DNA of 64,000 nt, taken from Dipteronia dyeriana (Eukaryota > Streptophyta > Magnoliopsida > Sapindales > Sapindaceae). A program made the position numbers and the translations under genes. This document shows, piece after piece, positions 1 to 11,394 of the stretch. The stretch lies in assembly GCA_032871835.1 (NCBI GenBank), contig CM065300.1:69947192-70011191 (forward strand), read 5' to 3'. Below the pieces are notes generated by a model that saw only the letters and a program-made list of their open reading frames with translations, was not told where the DNA came from and did no database searches. The stretch's first letter is position 1; the number at the start of each line of letters is the position of its first letter.

Positions 1-299
1 AAAATCAATGATAGCATAAAGTTAACAAAGATATTCACATGATCACATGATATTAGTCATAAAAATATAAAAACAAAGACATATGACTTAAGAATGAATC
101 ATCATGCAAGACATAGATAGTAAGTACCATCTTATAAGTATCATTAAGTCAAAGTATGCCAACATATAACAAAATGAAGCATGTGAACATATCATAAAAG
201 AGAACAATGTCTAGCATACAATGCTCCCCCTTGATAAATGTCATAACTAAAATCAATGATAGCATAAAGTTAACAAAGATATTCACATGATCACATGAT
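1..299. repeat. 51-bp direct repeat (1-51 and 249-299) spaced 248 bp apart
   Basis: Bases 1-51 and 249-299 are identical by eye. Between them, on the minus strand, lies a purine run (CAAGGGGGAGC, plus positions about 212-222) that looks like a polypurine tract. The first copy touches the window edge, so the full repeat unit may continue to the left. Confidence 0.7.
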
Positions 300-1676
300 C
301 ACACATTCAAGCAATTTTGAAGAAATTTCAATAAAATAAGCTTCATATGATAAGAGAGATAAACAAATATTTTCAAGTTCTCTCATAATTCTTCCACAAT
401 TGCTAAAATATCAACATACTCAAAAACAAAGTGTGTGTGTGAGAGATATGCTTCAAATATATATCAAGAAGTAGTTTGATAATCAACATGCAAACAATTT
501 CCAACATCTATTCATCTTAAGCTTTTTCCATAAAAAGTCAAACCGATTATCATCCGGAATTTTTGTTTTTAAGAGATTAGATTTCAATATATGAGTGTCT
601 GTGTGCATGTGACTCATCATCCCATTTTTGTTTTTCAACCCGAGCTCATTTGATTTTTCAACTATACTCCTTTTTAAGTCTTCCTTCTTTTCTTTTTAGG
701 ATTTGAATCAAAGAATTTTCTTTTCATGATTCCAATTCAACACTGCTTTGATTTTTCCAAACATAAAAAAAAAAATTCACTTCATGGTGGCTTTCACTCA
801 TCACAATGGTGTAGCTCTTTCCAACATTGAGTAGCTTTCGAAACCAATATGTGTATCCATTTCCATAAAGGAGCTTGTTGAGTTCTATGTATTTACCGAA
901 GCAAAATGGATACTAACCATAGGTCATTTTAAATGTACTTAAGCACAAAAACTTTAAGGTGTATCCAAAGTTTACATATTAGTAAACTCAATCTACTAGC
1001 AAAACATATAAGAGAAGCAAAGTGCAATTTTAGAAAACCAAGATTTTATGGATCATAAGCACATGATCTAAAAGCAATAACTAGAGACTTATTCAAGATC
1101 ATTACTTCTCTAATGAGTAGCTTTTAAAGAATATGAATCTCATATTTTCAAAAGTAATGCCACTCAATATACTATATACAAACAATCATCAAAGTTAAGA
1201 TCAATGTGAACAATATCACTATTAGATCCTAAAATATCAAATGTCAATGAGAATCTTATTTATGCTATACAAAGTTCATTAATATGACATGCTATGAGAT
1301 GTATATCAAAGATTGAGTCAAACGATGAATATCTAAGAGAATATGCATTAGAGTATAGAGATACCTTTTGCACATTATATTCACCAAATATCATACTTCC
1401 GCCCTTTTTATAAGCACTCTTGCCTTGAATGTTCTCATGACACCAAGTTGATGATGTTTTACAACAACAGTATAAAAAGCATAATATCTCAACACAACCA
1501 ACACATATATCAAAAGAACTTCTCAAAAGTTAACTAATAAATTTCGACTCTCATAACAAACAAGATGTGAGATAACCAAGTACATATCAATACATGGAGT
1601 ATTCAAAGCTAGCAAGCTAGAATTCTCAACACAATTGATATATTGCCTTAAAGCTACCTCACATGTGCTTCTTATA
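300..1676. other. Non-coding internal region of the gag-only element
   Basis: AT-rich sequence with no protein similarity that I can recognise on either strand. The longest open frame (1260-1526, minus) has low-complexity composition and no motif. The stretch lies downstream of gag in the element's orientation, where pol would be expected in an autonomous Copia. Confidence 0.5.
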
Positions 1677-3730
1677 TTATTGATAAGAGCACTCACCCTT
1701 GAACCACTTGGTCTTGGGTGTACCTACATAAACATTTCCAATATCATCCTTGACAACAATGTTAAATCTAGAGGAAAGTCTTTTAATGACTTGATTAACA
1801 AGAATATCATTAATACTCTCTTCCTTAACATTTTCAACACAAGCTTTGTCAAGTTGAACAAGATTAACTTTCTTTCTACTCCATAACTTCTTTTTATGCT
1901 TAGCAATATTATAATGTTCTCAACTTTCAAAGCCTTAGCATGTTCAAGTTGAAGTTTAATCTCCTTATCTCTTGATTCATTTCCTAATTTGTATTTTTCA
2001 ATAAATTTATAACACCTAGGCTTAATGTGACCTATAGTGTTACAATAATGGCAAATTGGAATAAAAGATAAGATTGTACCTTTTGGAGCTAAACTAGTTT
2101 CACTAGGAGTTTGTATAGATACCTTGTTTGCCAACTTCTTCTTGGCTTTTGATCTTCTCTTCTTTTGTGGTTTCTTGTCAATCACGACTTCATCCAAGTG
2201 AGTAGGAAGTGGTGTTTCCAAGGGCTCTTCTTCAACTACCAAGTCGTCTTCACCACTATGAGAGTTAACAAGATTCCTAACACTAGACACACTTACCGAA
2301 TCATTCACTAAGTTCTTGATGGCCTCCTTGGTAGTGTCTATCTCTTCCATTAATTCTTGTTCTCTCTTCTTCAAATAAGATATCACATTATCCTTCTCAA
2401 GGTTTATCTTTTCAAGTTCTCTAAACTTCTTCATAATATCACATTTCTCACCAAGAAGTCTATGAGTAACAATCACAAACTCATCTAGATGTTTTTTGAT
2501 CAAATCATCCTTCTTAACTACCTCTCTTAGAGCATTATCTCTAGCTTCTTCAAGCTTCTCTTTCTTAGCCAACAACTCAAGATTGGTAAGAATAGAACTA
2601 GTGCTTCCACGATGATTTGCACCAATGTTCTTGTTCAAAGATATTGTATCATCAACATCTATTGGAGAATGAGAAGCCGTTAGAGCTACAAAGTTGCTCA
2701 CTAACTCTTCATCACTTAAAGACTCACTACTAGAGTTCTCATCATCACTAGAGTCATCATCACTCCAAGTAGCCGCCAACACTTTGCCTTTCTTGTCTTT
2801 CTTAGATGGCTTCTTGGTGCACTCACTAGCAAAGTGACCGAAACCATGACAATTGAAGCATTGAACACCTTTCTTGTTCATGGCTTGACTATTCTTCTCA
2901 CTCCTTGAAGATGATGGTTTCTTAACTCCCTTTTCCTTAAAAGACTTGCCTTTAGGCTTGGCATTCTTCTTTAGAAACTTCTTGAACTTTCTAACCAAAA
3001 GAACCATCTCTTCATTTTCATCATCACTCTCCTCCACAATAGCATTGAGAGCGATTCCCTTACTCTTGATCTTTGGCTTCAAGCACATCTCATAAGTTTG
3101 GAGAGACCCAAGCAACTCATCGATGTTCATGCTATCCATATCTTTGCTTTCCTCAACGGCCGTCACCTTTGATTTAAATCTCTTAGGAAGAGACCTATGA
3201 ATTTTCCAATTTAAGCACTCTCTTGAGATAGGTGCTCCAAGTGCTTGACATTGGTTAGCAATGTTAAGAAGCCGAAATTGGAAGTCTTCAAACTTTTCTT
3301 CTTCACCCATACTTAAACCTTCAAATTGTGATGCCAACATTTGAAGCCTTAATTTCTTCACCGCTAAGGTTCCTTCATTAGTGACTTAGAGAGTATCCCA
3401 AGCCTCCTTTACGGATTCAAGATTTTGAATGTAGGAGAATTGATACACATCAACTCCTCCAAAGATGGCATTCATAGCACGATGGTTCCATTTAGCAACC
3501 TCAAACTCATTCGTAGTCCATTCACTCATTAGCTTGAGTATATTGGTTCCATCCTCTTGAACCTTGGTAGGAGGACTACAACCTTCTTCCACTACCATCC
3601 ACGCCCTCTCATCAATAGAGCGGATGTAGGCCTTCATCCTTAACTTCCAATACCCATAGTTAGTGCCTCGAAGTAATTGTGGCCTAGTATTAGAGGCTCC
3701 TTCCGCCATTACATCATCTTGTAAACCCAT
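1677..3730 (-). pseudogene. Retrotransposon gag (DUF4219/UBN2 type, two CCHC knuckles), broken
   Basis: Gag is the structural protein that would package element RNA. The start at 3730 opens with MGLQDDVMAEG and the DUF4219-like motif GTNYGYWKLRMKAYI. A UBN2-like body follows (NIANQCQALGAPISRECLNW). An in-frame TAA at 3383-3385 splits this start from the body (3361 downward). Two zinc knuckles are visible: CFNCHGFGHFASEC and CHYCNTIGHIKPRCY. Between and after them are acidic serine runs and Lys-rich patches, with a coiled-coil-like segment in the middle. Near 1900 the frame slips by one base, and the homologous reading continues in another frame to a stop at 1677-1679, ending around the motif VYVGTPKTKWFKG. 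The protein is therefore broken by at least one nonsense codon and one frameshift. The body up to the frameshift reads through more than 450 codons, so decay looks fairly recent. Confidence 0.85.
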
Positions 3731-3796
3731 GACTTCAAAAGCTTTGCAAATACCGTGAATGTATCACATGAATACTCACTAAGTACAATCTAGTGT

Positions 3797-3811
3797 CCTG
3801 TTCTGATACCA
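3797..3811 (-). other. Primer-binding site (initiator tRNA-Met type)
   Basis: The minus strand reads TGGTATCAGAACAGG two bases after the LTR end. This matches the usual plant PBS core TGGTATCAGA, which pairs with the 3' end of initiator tRNA-Met. It fixes the element's orientation and the inner LTR border. Confidence 0.8.
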
Positions 3812-3854
3812 ATTGAAAATAAAAACACGGTTAAATGCTCAAGGCGAACCTAGA

Positions 3855-3871
3855 GGGGGGGGGGGGGGGGG
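3855..3871. repeat. 17-base poly-G tract
   Basis: An uninterrupted run of 17 G on the plus strand lies close to the inner LTR border. It could form G-quadruplex-like structure and is also prone to sequencing length error. Confidence 0.9.
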
Positions 3872-4309
3872 TGAAGAGATTAGACACCTTTTTCGACTCT
3901 CTTCAAAACAAACAAAAGTTTGTCCCTCTAGATTGCTTGTTTCACAATATATATATATATATATATCAATTAAAGATAATTAATCAATTTATAAAACATG
4001 TAAAGTGTGATACAAACAAGCAACCATAACACATACGCAATTGAAATTATAGTAAGGAAGTCAACTTACAAATAAAGTTCTATCCATAGTATTCAAATAA
4101 CAAATGCAAATATAAAAGATATAGGGATAGAGAAAAGTTGACACAAGATATAACGTGGTAAACCTCCGAAGTGGAAACATACACGGGTTAGCAACTACCG
4201 GCAACAAAATCCACTAGTGGATAAGAAAAGTACAATCTCTCAAGTGACCCCTTCACCTAGAAACTACCCTCATATACTACTCATGAATATGTCACCCTCT
4301 TGCTCAACA

Positions 4310-4525
4310 TTCTGATGTCTCACACCTCTTGTCAAGACTTCCTCGCTCACCCTTCCGAATTCTCACGACCCTAAGCAAGACTTCCTTACTCACCCTTCCG
4401 GATCCTCACGACCCTAGACAAGACTTCCTTGCTTGACATTCCAAGGTCGCCAACCCCTTACCAAGACTTCCATGCTCAACAACATAGAACTCACACCTAT
4501 TGTCAAGACTTCTTTCTCACAAGGC
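4310..4525. repeat. Diverged tandem repeat, CAAGACTTCC core, about 5 units
   Basis: The core (G/T)CAAGACTTCC recurs about every 50-60 bases, each time followed by C/T-rich sequence such as CTCACCCTTCCG. Several units also carry CTCACGACCCTA. The repeat lies within the LTR. Confidence 0.65.
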
Positions 4526-6014
4526 ATCTAGGTGATCATGAATGCAAAACACAAACAAGACAGCAACATAGAATGTTATGATCAACACATCTTATGGAAA
4601 ATACTAGACATATGCATGAATGCACATAACAAATGTAGTCTAGTCAATCATGGATGTTTAATTCATCTAGATCATGTAAAAGATGTTAAACATTAATTAC
4701 AACCTAGATACAAGCAAAGATCGAAAATTTGAATCATAAAATATGTTCAATTAATATATGATTGAGTTTTAATCATATAAACCGAACATGTTCTAGAGCA
4801 TATTATCTATTCATGAAATCAACTAAGCACAAGAATAGCTTAAAAGAACACATGCACATATATCATAGTGAGATTTCGACTAAAGAAAGCCTAATACATG
4901 TGAGAAACTATTTTTCACAAATTCAATCAATAAAAGATTATCAAATAGTCCTAAAATCAAAGCTAGCACAATACAATCCCAAACATGTGAAAACATAGGC
5001 AAAATCAAAACCTAACTCAACATGTGAGATTTCAATTGAAACTCAATCTAGCTTTAAATGAGTTCAAAACTCAAATCAAAACTATCATATGACACGTATA
5101 TATATATTGAAGAAGAAAACTCAAGGCAATTGACCAAGTTTTAAAAGAAAACTTTAAGAGAAAATCAACTTTGTTGATTTGGTGCAGTCTCGTTTATGTG
5201 AGGTTAGACTCTAAAAACAACACTCAAACTAACTCAAACCTTCAGAGAAAAGATGGAGGATGAATAGAAAAATACTCTCAACTTTGAATCATTCGGATCG
5301 GAGTTCAAATGAAGAAGTTACGGTGTTTGGAAGGTGAGAAAATTTGAGAGAAAATTATGCACTCAAATTTTGAATCTCTTCTTAGAATGAAAAGTGAGAG
5401 GGAAGAGATACATAAAGGAGAGGGAAAAAGAATATATGAAATGACCAAAAGAGCATGAAGCACATCAAGTTACCTTACTGCCTGAGATGGCGTGTGGGCA
5501 TCTCAGGGCAGCAAGCCTTATTGTCCGAGATGGCCATGCGCCATCTCGGGAAAGAAGTACTTGATACGTGCATCTTTTCCACTATCTCCCTTCGCATTCT
5601 TCGACCGTTCTCCGGCCTCTCAACTCGGAATTCGAATCCATTTACAGATTATGAACAGCAACTCTCTCATGGCCATGGACATATAGGATAATTAACCCAA
5701 AAAATAAGAATTCGACTTGATATATGAAGACAAAGACAACTTACGCAACATGACTATAAAGTATCATATCTTTTGACTTAGAACTTGAAATTAAGAGTAT
5801 AAGTAACCAAAGTGTTTGGAACTCAATCAAGAATGATTTAAGACTAAAATCAATTTCAATATCTATATTTTACAAACATATACACATAGAAACACATAGA
5901 AACACTAGATTGCAAACTACATAGAGATAGTCTTCAATCATGCATTTTCCAGAACATGCTATTTTCATACCAATGTATGAGCATTCATCTTCAAGTGTGT
6001 GAATGTGTTATAAA

Positions 6015-6130
6015 TGGTGCACAACGATGCAGGGACACATATGTATAATTTGTGTGTGTGTGTGCCTATAATTGTGCACAACTATGCAGGGACACAAAGG
6101 GACACAAATGTATGAATTGTGTGTGTGTAC
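6015..6130. repeat. Partial tandem duplication with GT microsatellites
   Basis: The pattern TGCACAAC(G/T)ATGCAGGGACACA, then TGTAT(A/G)A(A/T)TTGTGTGTGTG, occurs twice about 60 bases apart. It lies near the outer end of the LTR. Confidence 0.6.
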
Positions 6131-6336
6131 CTAAGCCTTGTAAGTGAAAGATAAGATCTTAATATACCTTTGTAGAACCATATAGCATCCTTTCTCTTTG
6201 AAGACTTTGAACTTGCTTTGACTAGTTGTTCCTTCTTCTTTGAAGCTTGAATCATCATGAACCTAAACAACTAAATCATTACAAGTAAACATCATTTTGA
6301 TATGGAATTAATGCCAATATAATCTAAAACCTAACA

Positions 6337-6926
6337 GGGTTTACAACAAAAAACAAACTAACTAACTAACACATAACCAGAGAAAAGAACATACCACAAA
6401 GACATTACCAACAAGCAATAAATTAACACAATCAATCTCAAAGTCTCGAAATATCATAAAATACAGTCAATGAGCATCATCATTTGATTCCGACAATAAA
6501 AAAGAACCATCTTAGCATACAAAATTACAACTTCATTATATATATATCCAATGCAAAAATTAACACAACAAAACAAACAAAAATATTGAAACTTTACCAA
6601 TCGAGACACGAAATCGATTTCAAATAAAAGAAAAGGCTTACGTTTTGAGGAAATAAAATATTACCATAAGCAACTCCATGAGAATATGTACAACAGAGAG
6701 AGAGAGAGAGAGAGCTCAAAATACAATGAAAATGAATCAAAATTCAACAACCTAGATACAAATTAGATAACATCCACCACATCTTTGTTGATAACATCCA
6801 CCACACTTTACACGTCAGTTCGAGCAATTTGAGTGCGCTCAAATAGAAATCGAATCAAATCCAACACAATAATATAAACTTTTTTTTAAAGAAAACCAAT
6901 TTTTTCTTAATGATATTACTGATTAA
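6337..6926. other. Unassigned AT-rich spacer
   Basis: Between the Copia-like LTR and solo LTR A. I see only an AG microsatellite near 6695-6714 and no coding signal. Confidence 0.5.
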
Positions 6927-8244
6927 TGAAGGGAAAAACAGTTCGATAGCGCAACGAAAGTGTGAGAAGATTTGAAAATAGGGTTTGCGTATAAATAAAA
7001 AAAATTCCCTTTATGCAACGAGAACATTAACCCTAAATTAATTGACGTATATAAAAGTATCGTACATTTTTCTCGTGACGATTGAACAAGCACCGAATTG
7101 ATTCTGCAATATCTTCCAATCCAATCACGAACCTGAATCACCTTGGAGTGTGGGCTCCCTTAATTTATATTGTATACCTGAGGATGGAGACAAAGCAAAA
7201 TCCTTTCTTTGTTAGTTACAAATATCCTCCAAGAGAAAAATCCAAGAACGTCCTGTCACTTGTGAATTATCAATCAACTTGATTGAAACTCGCGTGAACC
7301 TTGATTCAATATTGTACACAAAACCCTTTTGATGTAAAGGATACTAGTATACTATTGAAAACAAAAATATTCCCTTTTTTTCTCTTCTAGGCCAAATTCT
7401 GCCAAATTCTCTCTTGAAAATTACCTAGCATGGCCGAAATTTTCATCATAGAATCATTAGGGTTGGCCAAAAATCTCATGCTCATATATATAGGATCATA
7501 AATCCTTTCCTAAGAAGGATTTACTTGGTTGACAAGAATCCTTTCCTTAGGTGGATTTATTTGGTAGTTAAGAATCCTTATCTAAAAGGAAATCTAACTT
7601 CTCCTATATCCATATGGGCTGGCCGAATTTCTCATTGATATAGATTATGAGAGTTTATTCTTTTCCTAAGAAGGATTACTTGGTAGTTAAGAATCCTTTC
7701 CTTAGGTAGATTTACTTGGTGGTTAAGAATCCTTTTCAAAAAGGAATTCTATCTTAACACCAAGACTCATAATCCAACTCAATAGTGTATTTGCAACATA
7801 TTAAAGACATCCTAATTTGATTAGATAAATAATTCATTTTATTTATCTACTTATCAAATATAGTCTTTAACATTAACTATACTACCAACAATAGTATTGT
7901 TTTAGGAGACCATCTCCTACTAGGAAAAATATTTTGACTTTTAATTAAATAATTAATTAATCAACAAAGTATTAATTTCCATTTAATTAAATAATAAAAT
8001 AAAATAATATATTTAAGCTATTCTTAATAGCCTTGCCGCCCATACAATATATAAGGGCCATATATTATTTTTTTTATTTTATTAAATCCACTGGACCTTA
8101 ATAAAAAGTACACATGTGAACTAGACCTATTCTTACAAAAAGAAACAAGTTCTCATGCCTTATTACAATTCTAGATGGACCCCAAAATTGGTCCGGTAGA
8201 ATATATCAAGTGATCCATTCAAGTTCGTGTGGATTGGGGATCTT

Positions 8245-8526
8245 GACGGGCTATCTAAATTTAAGCTCCAATAGACACAACCCAATCACAATCAATAAAT
8301 GATTCACTTAGGTCCAATCTATTTAATTTTAGTTCATTCCACTAAAGAACTAAAATTGAACTCTTAAATAAAGATAGAATAAATTGATGGGCTATCTAAA
8401 TTTAAGCTCCAATAGACACAACCCAATCACAATCAATAAATGATTCACTTAGGTCCGATCTATTTAATTTTAATTCATTCCACTAAAGAACTAAAATTGA
8501 ACTCTTAAATAAAGATAGAATAAATT
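8245..8526. repeat. 141-bp tandem duplication inside solo LTR A
   Basis: The block that starts near GGGCTATCTAAATTTAAGC (8248) recurs at 8389. Copies are 8245-8385 and 8386-8526, nearly identical apart from single-base changes. LTRs B and C carry one copy only. Confidence 0.85.
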
Positions 8527-8759
8527 GATGTTACTCATTCATACCCTAGACAACCTTATTGGAGAAAATGTATCCTTATGAAGAATACCAGTAATCGCCA
8601 AAAGCTCATAGATCGCCTATAACTCTCCAAGTTACCATATTTACTCATTTGACCATATTTTGAACTTGGATATTTTGACTTGTCCAGAAGTCATGTTTCA
8701 ATAGACATTGTTGAAAACTTAACGTTAAGATTTAATATCCAATACCTCAAAACATCCAT

Positions 8760-8975
8760 ATGATGGTATTCTACTCTCATTCAATAAATGGAGCCACGAT
8801 GTCCATATCTATAAATGAAGTCCTCTATCGATTAACAAATGAATACCACCAAACTATCGAGGATAGACAATGCTATATAATCCTACTCATTGATAGCTCA
8901 AATGATAACACTTGCAACCATAAGTCCATCATTTATCTCAGGATTGAGACAGACTCTCCGATTGTCTTCAAATGA
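8760..8975 (+). other. 71-codon ORF antisense to solo LTR A (conserved in B and C)
   Basis: The ORF opens MM(V/I)F and ends SPIVFK, and contains NEVLYRLTNEYHQTIEDRQ-like sequence. The same ORF, with the same start, stop and length, occurs at 12994-13209 and 14836-15051. No known domain is recognised. It lies on the strand opposite to LTR transcription. It may simply be an ORF that survives because the copies are young. Confidence 0.35.
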
Positions 8976-9414
8976 AAACTTTTATCCATTGACGTTTCTA
9001 GATAAAGTATTTCATTTTGATCTTATTCAATACACCTAGTGCACTAGATTCTTTTGCCTAAAGACACCACACTTTGATGATTTTAGACTCATCATAACAC
9101 ATTTGATCCCACTCTAATGCTTGTAAAAGAATCTACAACTTTGACAAGATAAAGACACTCAACCTTTATCTTAAGTTGTGAATATTATTCAAGACTAACT
9201 AAAAAATTGTGTCTACTTCATACATATCTAGATGTATGAACAATTCTTCTTTTCTCATAATCTCTTGAACTTATGATTATTTACTTTTGACAATTATAAT
9301 AATTAAACTATAAATGCTATAAGATTTGTTAAACTATAAATCACTTTATTCATATGAAAAGATTGTTAATTACAATATTACACTCTTGCTATCTAGCATA
9401 ATCCTAACAATTAA

Positions 9415-10025
9415 TTGTTGTATTTGTAAGAAATCACCTAAAAACCGAAACCTATTGCGGTGTTTCTGTTTGAACACATAATTGGTCGCAGTGTTGATTG
9501 CCTTGAATGGTCGCTCCAAGCAGCATCATCGATGAGAAAAAAAGGGCTAAGGCGAAGGTGCGGCGTTGACAGGCTCGAGAGAACGGTCACTACAATTGGT
9601 GACATCGATAGACAAGGGGGCGGCAGCGATGGGCTACGATTCCCGAAGAGAGAACCAAAGAAAGGGATTTGATTTTGAAATTATCAGAAAGAGAGATCTG
9701 ATTTTGGCGGTGGAGAAGAATGAGGGAACCTTTTTGGATGGGTGTAGTAAAGAGAAAAGTAAGGGCAATTTTATCTATTCTAGCCTAAAGATGATAAATA
9801 TAATCTAATATAAATTAAAGGATAAAAACAATAAACCTATAAATATTTTGATCATTTCTTGTAATTTCCTCATATATATATATATATGTTGTATTGTCAG
9901 ATCAAAGTGATATAAGATATATTAGTTCCTCGCATATGGGCCATTGGATTTAAATGCTTTGCCATGGATGTATTCACTTATTAATGCATCTTTTAAATCC
10001 AATGGTCCACAGTACTCCACACTCA
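9415..10025. other. Unassigned spacer
   Basis: Holds short open frames (9460-9672 and 9566-9808) without motifs, and a TA microsatellite near 9872-9890. No supported gene. Confidence 0.5.
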
Positions 10026-10935
10026 CAGGCCGTTTGGTATAAGGGCCTCTTTACATGGGAATGAGAATCTCAATACATTCCCATGTTTGGTAGCAGTTTT
10101 GGATTTTTTTGTTTTCCGGAAAAGTGATTCCCATCAAAATAGGTGGGTTTCAGATTAACTCCATCTGATTCCCACCGTGGGACCCACCATCATTAAAAAA
10201 AAAACCCCAATTTCCTTTGATTCTCTGTTCTTTGTTCTCTGTTCTTCAATTAAAAAAAAAACCCTCCATCTGATTCTTTGTTCTTCACGTTGCTTCTAAA
10301 AAATAATACCAAAAATCCCCAATTTGCTTTCTAAAATCCCTAATCAAAACCATTATCAAAGCATCATCTCAAACATCATCTCAAACGTCATCACTAACAC
10401 AAAAATGAAAAAAACAATTACAGCAGCAAGAATAAAATAAATCGATGATGACGATGACGACGGCGAGGATCGAGGAAGACAACGATGAATGGAGACGACA
10501 AATACGAATGGAGACGACAACGGCGAGCTTCGATGAAGACCACGACGAGCTTCGATGACGATGCGACTACGACGCGACGGCGAGCTTCGATGAAGAAGAC
10601 GACGTGACGGCGACGCAACGACGAGGCGGTGACGACAACCTAAAGAGAAAGACACATAGAGAGAGAGAGATGGAAAGAAAGAGAGAGAGAGAGCGATGGA
10701 GAGATGAAAGATCTGGAGAGACCATATCCATTTATCTGATTACTTTTTTTTAGATTTTAATAATAAAAAAAAAATCCCATGTAATACCAAACATTGTTGC
10801 TTAATATTCCCAGGAATCCAATATAATATTCTCATACACAACCAAACACGTGTACAATTTTCCCAGGAATCACATTTCTATGTTTCACTTTCCCAGGAAT
10901 CACATTATTTTGATTACCCCATACCAAACGCCCCC
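10026..10935. mobile_element. Non-autonomous TIR element (about 910 bp), Harbinger/Tourist-like
   Basis: The left end reads CAGGCCGTTTGGTATAAGGG. The right end, reverse-complemented, reads GGGGGCGTTTGGTATGGGGT, so the inverted repeats share CGTTTGGTAT. A possible 3-bp duplication, TCA, flanks the element (10023-10025 and 10936-10938). The interior has a GACGACG-rich low-complexity block (10440-10640), which produces spurious Arg/Ser-rich open frames, and a GA microsatellite (10650-10690). No transposase is present. Superfamily assignment rests only on TIR style and a 3-bp duplication that is not the usual TWA. Confidence 0.6.
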
Positions 10936-10946
10936 TCAAGAAACTG

Positions 10947-10952
<6 letters not shown>

Positions 10953-10991
<39 letters not shown>
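10953..10991. repeat. TA microsatellite
   Basis: A pure AT dinucleotide run of about 38 bases just outside the TIR element. Confidence 0.9.
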
Positions 10992-10993
<2 letters not shown>

Positions 10994-11394
10994 CATTTGG
11001 AACTAATTAGTTATTAGGAGCCACTCCATAATCTTGTGGTCATGATTAAATAGAGAATAGATATGAAAATGAAGTTCAATTGTAGATAAGAAATGAAACC
11101 ACCAAAAACAAAATAAAAACATTAACAAAAAACCCACTAAATAAATAACACTCTAGTCTCCTCAACGGAAACATTATGTCGTGCAAATGACAGACATGAA
11201 TACCGGGGTGTGTTGATGAATGACGAACAAGAAATGGACTACAAAGTAGGCATTTAATAAATTAGCAAAAAGAAGAAGAATCTAATCTAAATTATAAGTG
11301 TTAATAGCAAAATTTGGCTAGGGATCAAAGAAAAAAATTTCATCCTACTATCACCAGGTAGGTCGACGTATCGAGATATCGTCCACCTCGAGGT

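Larger units (their letters stand above)
1..6336 (-). mobile_element. Partial Copia-like LTR retrotransposon carrying only gag (LARD-like), minus strand
   Basis: Read on the minus strand, the order is 5' LTR (6336 down to 3814), a primer-binding site matching initiator tRNA-Met, a broken gag (3730-1677) and about 1.7 kb of AT-rich non-coding DNA that runs off the left edge. No protease, integrase or reverse transcriptase is visible. Copia affinity is inferred from the gag architecture (an N-terminal DUF4219-like stretch with GTNYGYWKLRMKAYI, a UBN2-like body and CCHC knuckles). The long LTR and absent pol suggest a SIRE-like non-autonomous element, but a pol beyond the left edge cannot be excluded. 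Its 3' LTR and second target duplication are not in the window. Confidence 0.7.
3814..6336 (-). repeat. 5' LTR (about 2.5 kb) of the minus-strand Copia-like element
   Basis: On the minus strand the segment begins TGTTAGGTTTTAG (at 6336) and ends ATTTTCA (at 3814), directly before the PBS. These are canonical TG...CA ends. It is 2523 bp long. Inside are a 17-base G run (3855-3871), a TA microsatellite near 3946-3966, a diverged tandem repeat (4310-4525) and a partly duplicated segment (6015-6130). The partner LTR is outside the window, so the 6336 border rests on the terminal motif alone. Confidence 0.6.
6927..9409 (-). mobile_element. Solo LTR A (2.48 kb), family TGTTRGGATTAT
   Basis: Read on the minus strand it begins TGTTAGGATTATGC (at 9409) and ends at 6927. 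It is flanked by a perfect 5-bp target duplication, ATTAA, at 6922-6926 and 9410-9414. No internal element sequence or second LTR is attached, which is the signature of LTR-LTR recombination. It is homologous over its length to LTRs B (11395-13644) and C (14402-16738). It carries a private 141-bp tandem duplication (8245-8526) and an open frame of 71 codons antisense to the LTR. The inner end at 6927 is more diverged than in B or C. Confidence 0.85.

Noticed and set aside
1635..1886. Open frame on the plus strand
   Set aside because: It lies antisense to the frameshifted end of the gag reading, which shows retroelement-type sequence (VYVGTPKTKWFKG).
10356..10655. Arg/Ser-rich open frames on the minus strand
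   Set aside because: They come from a GACGACG low-complexity block inside a TIR element and lack any domain.
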